Assembly (NCBI GenBank): GCA_028693395.1
Contig: JAQUVJ010000005.1
Span: 1 to 52,026 of the forward strand
Source: Candidatus Nanoarchaeia archaeon
Lineage (GTDB): Archaea > Nanobdellota > Nanobdellia > Woesearchaeales > JAQUVJ01
Length of the DNA: 52,026 bases
Direction: 5' to 3'
A program made the translations under genes and the position numbers. Under the pieces are notes generated by a model. The model saw nothing but the letters and a program-made list of their open reading frames with translations, was not told the origin of the DNA and did not search any database. Shown piece after piece: positions 47,508 to 52,026 of the stretch (position 1 is its first letter; the number at the start of each line of letters is the position of its first letter).

Positions 47508-49190
47508 TTGGGAGATGAAGATTATCGATATAATTCTAGTTATGATTCTGGAGGTATGTCAGATCAAGGACAAATTGGAGGTTCGGATGCAATTTTGTCA
47601 AATGCTCCTGGCACTATGATTACTATATTATTTATTCTTTATATTGTTTTGTATATTGTAGATGTTTTTTTTAGAATGAATAGAGGTTCTCTTTTCTATA
47701 TATTTTTTTATTCTTATGTTTTACTTGGAGTATTCATGTTTTTAATGGATTGTTATCGTCCAGGAATGTTTCAATTTAATTTAATTCATTTATTATATAT
47801 TGTTTTAATAACTCTTTTAATGATATATCTTCCATTAATCTTAAATTTAATTTCTTCAAATAATTATTGGTTTCAAGCATTACTTATAGTTTTGTGTCCA
47901 ATTTTTTGGTTTTTCTTTTTATTTGTTGAAAAGACATCGTTTTTGTTCAAAATTCAAACATTCTATATGTTTTTTTTATTTATCTTAGCTGCATTTTATA
48001 TGATTTCAATATTTTCTTTGTCAACACAAATATCAGATGAAATTGAATCAACTTTAAAAGGGACACAACTTGGGATAGGCATTTTTGATGGATTAAAAGA
48101 AATAATTACTAATCCTTTTAATAAAATAGTTGATAATACAAAAGATGGTATTGAGCAAGTTCAAAATAATTTAAATAATGAAATATTTTATTTTAAATAT
48201 GGTTATTATCCAGAAAGTTTAGAATCAACAAAACCAGGAAATCCTCGTTTATTTATTTCTTTTAATGATAGAAATAAAATAATATTTGAAGATTCAGAAG
48301 AATCATATTTTGCTTATACAATTAATTTAGAAAATTATGGAAAACCAATAAATATAAGTACAAATTGTTATGTAAAATATAATAATATAGAGTATAATGC
48401 TTATATAAAAACTAATTCTCAAAATTCTCAGAATTTATTAACGCACAATTTTAAATTAATTAATGCAGTTCCAATAACATGTTATTATGATTTTAGAAAT
48501 ATAGAAAAACCTAAAACAAATTTAGTTCTATATGTTAATGCAATAATGCATATGGATTCAATGTCTTTGTATAATCCTTATGCAATAATTGATACTGAAG
48601 TTATGAATTTAAATCAAGATCCATTAAATTTAGAAGAAAAAAATAGTGTTTCAAATGTTTATCAACCAGGACCAATTGCAATAAATCTTTTAACAAATTT
48701 AAATTATATAGTTTTATCAGAAAATGTTGAAAATTCTATTGTCGAAACATTAGAATTAACTTTTGAAAAAAAATGGGAGGGAGATATTGAAAATTTTAGA
48801 TATGTTTACATAAAAACCCCAAAAGCAATTCCTATAAAACATTCAATAAATACAGGTTATGAATTGATGGATCAAACAAAAATAAAAGAATATTGTATTG
48901 ATCCTTGTCAAAATTCAAGAGGAGATGTGAAACAATGTGAAAGTCTTTGTGATACAAATAATTATAATTTCTATTCTATTTTAGAAGATGGAATAAAATT
49001 ATTAAATAATCAAATAAAAATAAGAGATGATAATATTGGAGGTTTTAGATTTATACTTGATACATCAAATCCAAAGGATGCATTAAATTATTTAAAAAAA
49101 AATCAAGTATTTTTTTCAGCATATGTTGCATTTGATTATAAAGTTACAAATGATGTTTCATATGAATTAGTGAAATTTGAGAGTGATTAA
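47508..49190 (+). CDS. Multi-pass membrane protein with large extracytoplasmic domain
   Basis: Several N-terminal TM segments (ITILFILYIVLYIVDVFF; YIVLITLLMIYLPLILNLI); TTG start preceded by GAGGAGAT. Confidence 0.6.
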   Translation: MGDEDYRYNSSYDSGGMSDQGQIGGSDAILSNAPGTMITILFILYIVLYIVDVFFRMNRGSLFYIFFYSYVLLGVFMFLMDCYRPGMFQFNLIHLLYIVLITLLMIYLPLILNLISSNNYWFQALLIVLCPIFWFFFLFVEKTSFLFKIQTFYMFFLFILAAFYMISIFSLSTQISDEIESTLKGTQLGIGIFDGLKEIITNPFNKIVDNTKDGIEQVQNNLNNEIFYFKYGYYPESLESTKPGNPRLFISFNDRNKIIFEDSEESYFAYTINLENYGKPINISTNCYVKYNNIEYNAYIKTNSQNSQNLLTHNFKLINAVPITCYYDFRNIEKPKTNLVLYVNAIMHMDSMSLYNPYAIIDTEVMNLNQDPLNLEEKNSVSNVYQPGPIAINLLTNLNYIVLSENVENSIVETLELTFEKKWEGDIENFRYVYIKTPKAIPIKHSINTGYELMDQTKIKEYCIDPCQNSRGDVKQCESLCDTNNYNFYSILEDGIKLLNNQIKIRDDNIGGFRFILDTSNPKDALNYLKKNQVFFSAYVAFDYKVTNDVSYELVKFESD

Positions 49191-51338
49191 ATGGAATATT
49201 ATAATTCTATGGATCAAGATTTTTATTCATTAGATAATTTTAATAAAGGTTTTAATTATTCAAATTCTGAATTAATACAATATGGAAATTTAGGTATATC
49301 AACAAATGAAAGTCCTCAATTAGGAGGTAATTATGCTTCTCAACTTAGTGTTGGTGGAAGACTAAGAATGGGAGATAAACACATTGAACTTAATTTAGGA
49401 GGATATGGAAATGAGCCTGGTGGAGCAGCAACTTATGGAAAAGATGCAAGACAAGCTATTAGAGAAATTTCTAGATCAAATAAAGTTGATTACACAGTTC
49501 ATGCACCATCAAATATAAAAGGAGTGAATGGATATGATAAAACAGGTTATAATATTTCTCAAGAAAAAGAAATAGAAAAAGTAATAAAAAATACAATAGA
49601 TTTTGCTGCTGATATTGGTTCTACGGGTGCAATTGTTTTACATTCAGGAGAAGATTCAAGAGATATAAATCAAATTCCAAATATTCAAGGAAAGATAGAT
49701 GGAAAAATTCCATATAAATTTTCTAATTATTTTTCTGATAAGCAAACAGTTGTAGATCAAATTGTTGATAGAAGGACAGGAAGTTTTATTGGAGAAAATG
49801 GAATTAAAGCTGATGATAAAATCATTTTACCAAAATTTCAAACAGATGAAAATGGAAATATTTTACAATTTACAAAAAATGGATTAGAAAAATCAAATAT
49901 AAAAACTTTTGATTTAGAATCAAGAGATGAGAAAGGAAATTTAGTTCATAAAAAAATACCAATAATTGATTTTACAGACGTTGCAAATTTTTCTAATTTA
50001 TCAAATGCATCAATAGAATCAAGTAATGGTGACATGCAAACTCAAGAATTAACATATTTTGATGTAGAAAATTTTACAAATCAATATAACAAAATAAATA
50101 ATAAAAATCATAGTGCAACAGAAATCTTTGCTAAATTAAAATATAAAGATTTGATTAATAATTCTATAGATGATTATAATTATAGATATAATGAATATAA
50201 TAATTTAAGAAAAAGATGGGATAGATTGATGGAAGCAAAAAAAGCATATGAATCTTTTTATCCAAACTTAGATGAAAAAAATAAAAAAGTTTTTGATATT
50301 TTGCAAAATGATTTTAGAGAAGTTCTCCCATCACAATCAAGAAATCCAATTGAATTCATTGAAGAAAAAGAAAAAGAAATAAGATATCAAATGAATAAGA
50401 TAAAAGATGAAGCAATTAAGAGTAAAGATAATTTTGAAAATTATAGAGAAATATTGAATAATATAGATTCAGCAAATAAATATGCAAGAGAAAAAAGTAT
50501 TGATAAATATGCTGAATTTGGTTTGTATACAATGCAAAGATCGAAGAATTCTGAATATATGGAAAATAAAGAAAATCCAAATCATCTATTTATTGCACTT
50601 GAAAACATATTTCCTGAGTGGGGTTATGGATCTCATCCTGATGAATTAATTGATTTAGTAGAGAAATCAAGAAATAAGATGGTTGAAAAGATAACAAAAA
50701 AAGAAGTAGAAAAATATGATGATAAAGGTAATAAAATAGTTGAACAAAACCCTTTTTATAATCCTAATATAACAAAAAAAGATGCAGAAAAATTATCGCA
50801 AGAATACATAAAAGCTACTTTAGATTTTCAACATCTTGGTATGTGGAAAAAATATTTTGAACCTATTTATTTAGAAGATAAAAAAAGATTAGAAACAAAA
50901 GAAGAAACTGAAAATAGATTTAATCAATGGTATTTAGAACAAATAAAGAAATTAGAAAAATCAAAAGTAATAGGTCATTTACACGTTGCAGATTCTATGG
51001 ATGAATCTCATCAACATCTACCAGCAGGTCAAGGAGTTTTGCCAATAAAAACAGCAATAAATTATTTAATAAAAAATGGATATGATACAAGTAAATATAA
51101 AATAGTTTCAGAAGGATTTCAAGAAGATTCTTCTTTTGGACAAAGTAGAGGAATAACAACTGCTTATAGATATTTTAATCCAAATGCAAGTGTAACAGAT
51201 GTTACAAGTTTAAATTTTATGAATGTTTCATCTTCAGTTGAAAATTATAGTGGTTCTTCTAATTATGTTACACCAAATTATATGGCTCCATTAAAAAAGG
51301 AAAGTTGGAGTGGTTGGTTCGATTTTAGAGGATTATAA
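49191..51338 (+). CDS. Xylose isomerase/endonuclease IV-like TIM-barrel protein with large insertion
   Basis: YTVHAPSNI, AIVLHSGED, HLFIALENIFPEWG, LDFQHLGMW, IGHLHVADSMDESHQHLPAGQGVLPI, KIVSEGF match AP-endonuclease-2 fold metal-ligand motifs in order. Confidence 0.7.
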   Translation: MEYYNSMDQDFYSLDNFNKGFNYSNSELIQYGNLGISTNESPQLGGNYASQLSVGGRLRMGDKHIELNLGGYGNEPGGAATYGKDARQAIREISRSNKVDYTVHAPSNIKGVNGYDKTGYNISQEKEIEKVIKNTIDFAADIGSTGAIVLHSGEDSRDINQIPNIQGKIDGKIPYKFSNYFSDKQTVVDQIVDRRTGSFIGENGIKADDKIILPKFQTDENGNILQFTKNGLEKSNIKTFDLESRDEKGNLVHKKIPIIDFTDVANFSNLSNASIESSNGDMQTQELTYFDVENFTNQYNKINNKNHSATEIFAKLKYKDLINNSIDDYNYRYNEYNNLRKRWDRLMEAKKAYESFYPNLDEKNKKVFDILQNDFREVLPSQSRNPIEFIEEKEKEIRYQMNKIKDEAIKSKDNFENYREILNNIDSANKYAREKSIDKYAEFGLYTMQRSKNSEYMENKENPNHLFIALENIFPEWGYGSHPDELIDLVEKSRNKMVEKITKKEVEKYDDKGNKIVEQNPFYNPNITKKDAEKLSQEYIKATLDFQHLGMWKKYFEPIYLEDKKRLETKEETENRFNQWYLEQIKKLEKSKVIGHLHVADSMDESHQHLPAGQGVLPIKTAINYLIKNGYDTSKYKIVSEGFQEDSSFGQSRGITTAYRYFNPNASVTDVTSLNFMNVSSSVENYSGSSNYVTPNYMAPLKKESWSGWFDFRGL

Positions 51339-51340
51339 AA

Positions 51341-51400
51341 GTTTCATGAAACAAAAATAGATGTTCAAATTAAAATATTTATAAAAATGTTTCATGAAAC
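51341..51400. repeat. Paired palindromes GTTTCATGAAAC (51341-51352 and 51389-51400)
   Basis: Direct reading; starts 48 bp apart; TATA-like ATTTATAAA lies between them. Confidence 0.88.
51376..51386 (+). promoter_or_regulatory. TATA box of DUF192 gene
   Basis: AATATTTATAA located ~35-40 bp upstream of ATG 51418. Confidence 0.45.
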
Positions 51401-51417
51401 AAAAATTGGTAATAAAA

Positions 51418-51747
51418 ATGAATAACAATATTAATAAAATAAAAACTAAACGATTATCAAAGATTTATCAACAAATAATTGGTTTTATGTTTAATTTTAA
51501 CAAAAATCAGATGATGATATTTATTTTCAAGAAAAATGAAAATTTTTCTATAACAAATTTATTTGTTTTTTTTTCGTTAGATTTGTTTTTTTTAAATGAA
51601 GAAAAAAAAATTGTAGATATAAAAAGAAATTTTAAACCTTTTTCAATAATATTTAAACCAAAAGAAAAATACAGATATTTAATTGAAATTCCAAGTTCTT
51701 TATTTTTATTAAATGATGTAAAAATCGACGATGAGTTGAAAATATAA
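51418..51747 (+). CDS. DUF192 family protein
   Basis: GFMFNFNKNQMMIFIFKKNENFSITNLFVFFSLDLFFLNEEKKIVDIKRNFKPFSIIFKPKEKYRYLIEIP matches DUF192 layout; ORF start 51394 lies inside the palindrome, so in-frame ATG 51418 preferred. Confidence 0.65.
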   Translation: MNNNINKIKTKRLSKIYQQIIGFMFNFNKNQMMIFIFKKNENFSITNLFVFFSLDLFFLNEEKKIVDIKRNFKPFSIIFKPKEKYRYLIEIPSSLFLLNDVKIDDELKI

Positions 51748-51750
51748 TTT

Positions 51751-51766
51751 TACTTGTATACAAGTA
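51751..51766. promoter_or_regulatory. 16-bp perfect palindrome TACTTGTATACAAGTA upstream of rRNA promoter
   Basis: Self-complementary on direct reading. Confidence 0.5.
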
Positions 51767-51778
51767 TACAAATCATAG

Positions 51779-51797
51779 CCATTGAATTCTTCAATGG
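51779..51797. promoter_or_regulatory. Inverted repeat CCATTGAA-TTC-TTCAATGG next to rRNA TATA box
   Basis: 8-bp arms, 3-nt loop, directly upstream of TTTATATA (51803-51810). Confidence 0.5.
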
Positions 51798-51802
51798 TAA
51801 GC

Positions 51803-51810
51803 TTTATATA
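51803..51810 (+). promoter_or_regulatory. Putative rRNA operon TATA box
   Basis: TTTATATA ~150 bp upstream of 16S 5' end. Confidence 0.45.
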
Positions 51811-51955
51811 CTAAACCTTTTTCCTCATAAATTGTCGAAATGACATCACCACCATCTCAATAAAGTGCTCAAATGTTTTGTAGACATTTGTAAGGTAGAT
51901 GTATATTATATAATGCTAAATGCTTATTTTTTTAAGTTTCAAACGTGCGTATTAA

Positions 51956-52026
51956 TTTCCCGTTGATCCTGCGGGAGGATGCGGCTATTGGAGTTCGATT
52001 AAGACATGCAAGTTAATCGGTATGAA
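51956..52026 (+). rRNA. rrs: 16S rRNA, 5' end only (truncated by window)
   Basis: TTTCCCGTTGATCCTGCGGGAGGATGCGGCTATTGGAGTTCGATTAAGACATGCAAG corresponds to archaeal 16S 5' terminus. Confidence 0.95.

Noticed and set aside
51394-51417. ORF-track start of DUF192 gene at 51394
   Set aside because: ATG lies inside the palindrome and only ~10 bp from the TATA-like box; in-frame ATG 51418 fits better.

Overview
AT-rich archaeal chromosomal segment. The gene content (TFE, Pelota, aRF1, EF-1alpha, archaeal S10/S2, Taw1, pilin-type N-termini) together with a Nanoarchaeota/Woesearchaeota-like 16S 5' end suggests a DPANN lineage. Housekeeping genes: radical SAM enzyme, TFE, Pelota, Sua5/YrdC, P-type ATPase, ArgRS, dCTP-deaminase-like, Taw1, glycogen phosphorylase, HAD, UppS, PIN-PilT-KH ATPase, TatD, U32 peptidase, aRF1, ThiI, EF-1alpha, S10, S2, DUF192. 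RNA genes: four tRNAs (Glu-CTC, initiator Met-CAT, Ile-GAT, Ser-GGA) and the first ~70 nt of a 16S rRNA at the right edge. Accessory features of interest: (1) two tandem giant surface proteins that fuse an archaeal pilin-type N-terminus to BspA/DUF285 25-aa repeats; their 5' ~1.5 kb looks identical while the repeat arrays diverge; (2) a uppS-linked four-gene surface/membrane operon (23320-33663); (3) an operon of two membrane proteins plus an endonuclease-IV-like TIM barrel with a ~300-aa insertion (46195-51338); (4) paired GTTTCATGAAAC palindromes at three separate intergenic loci; (5) a P-type ATPase with the canonical PEGLP motif changed to PSSMP; (6) spacers carrying distinct tandem T-rich repeats. 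All calls come from reading the sequence and supplied ORF translations; no database search was run.
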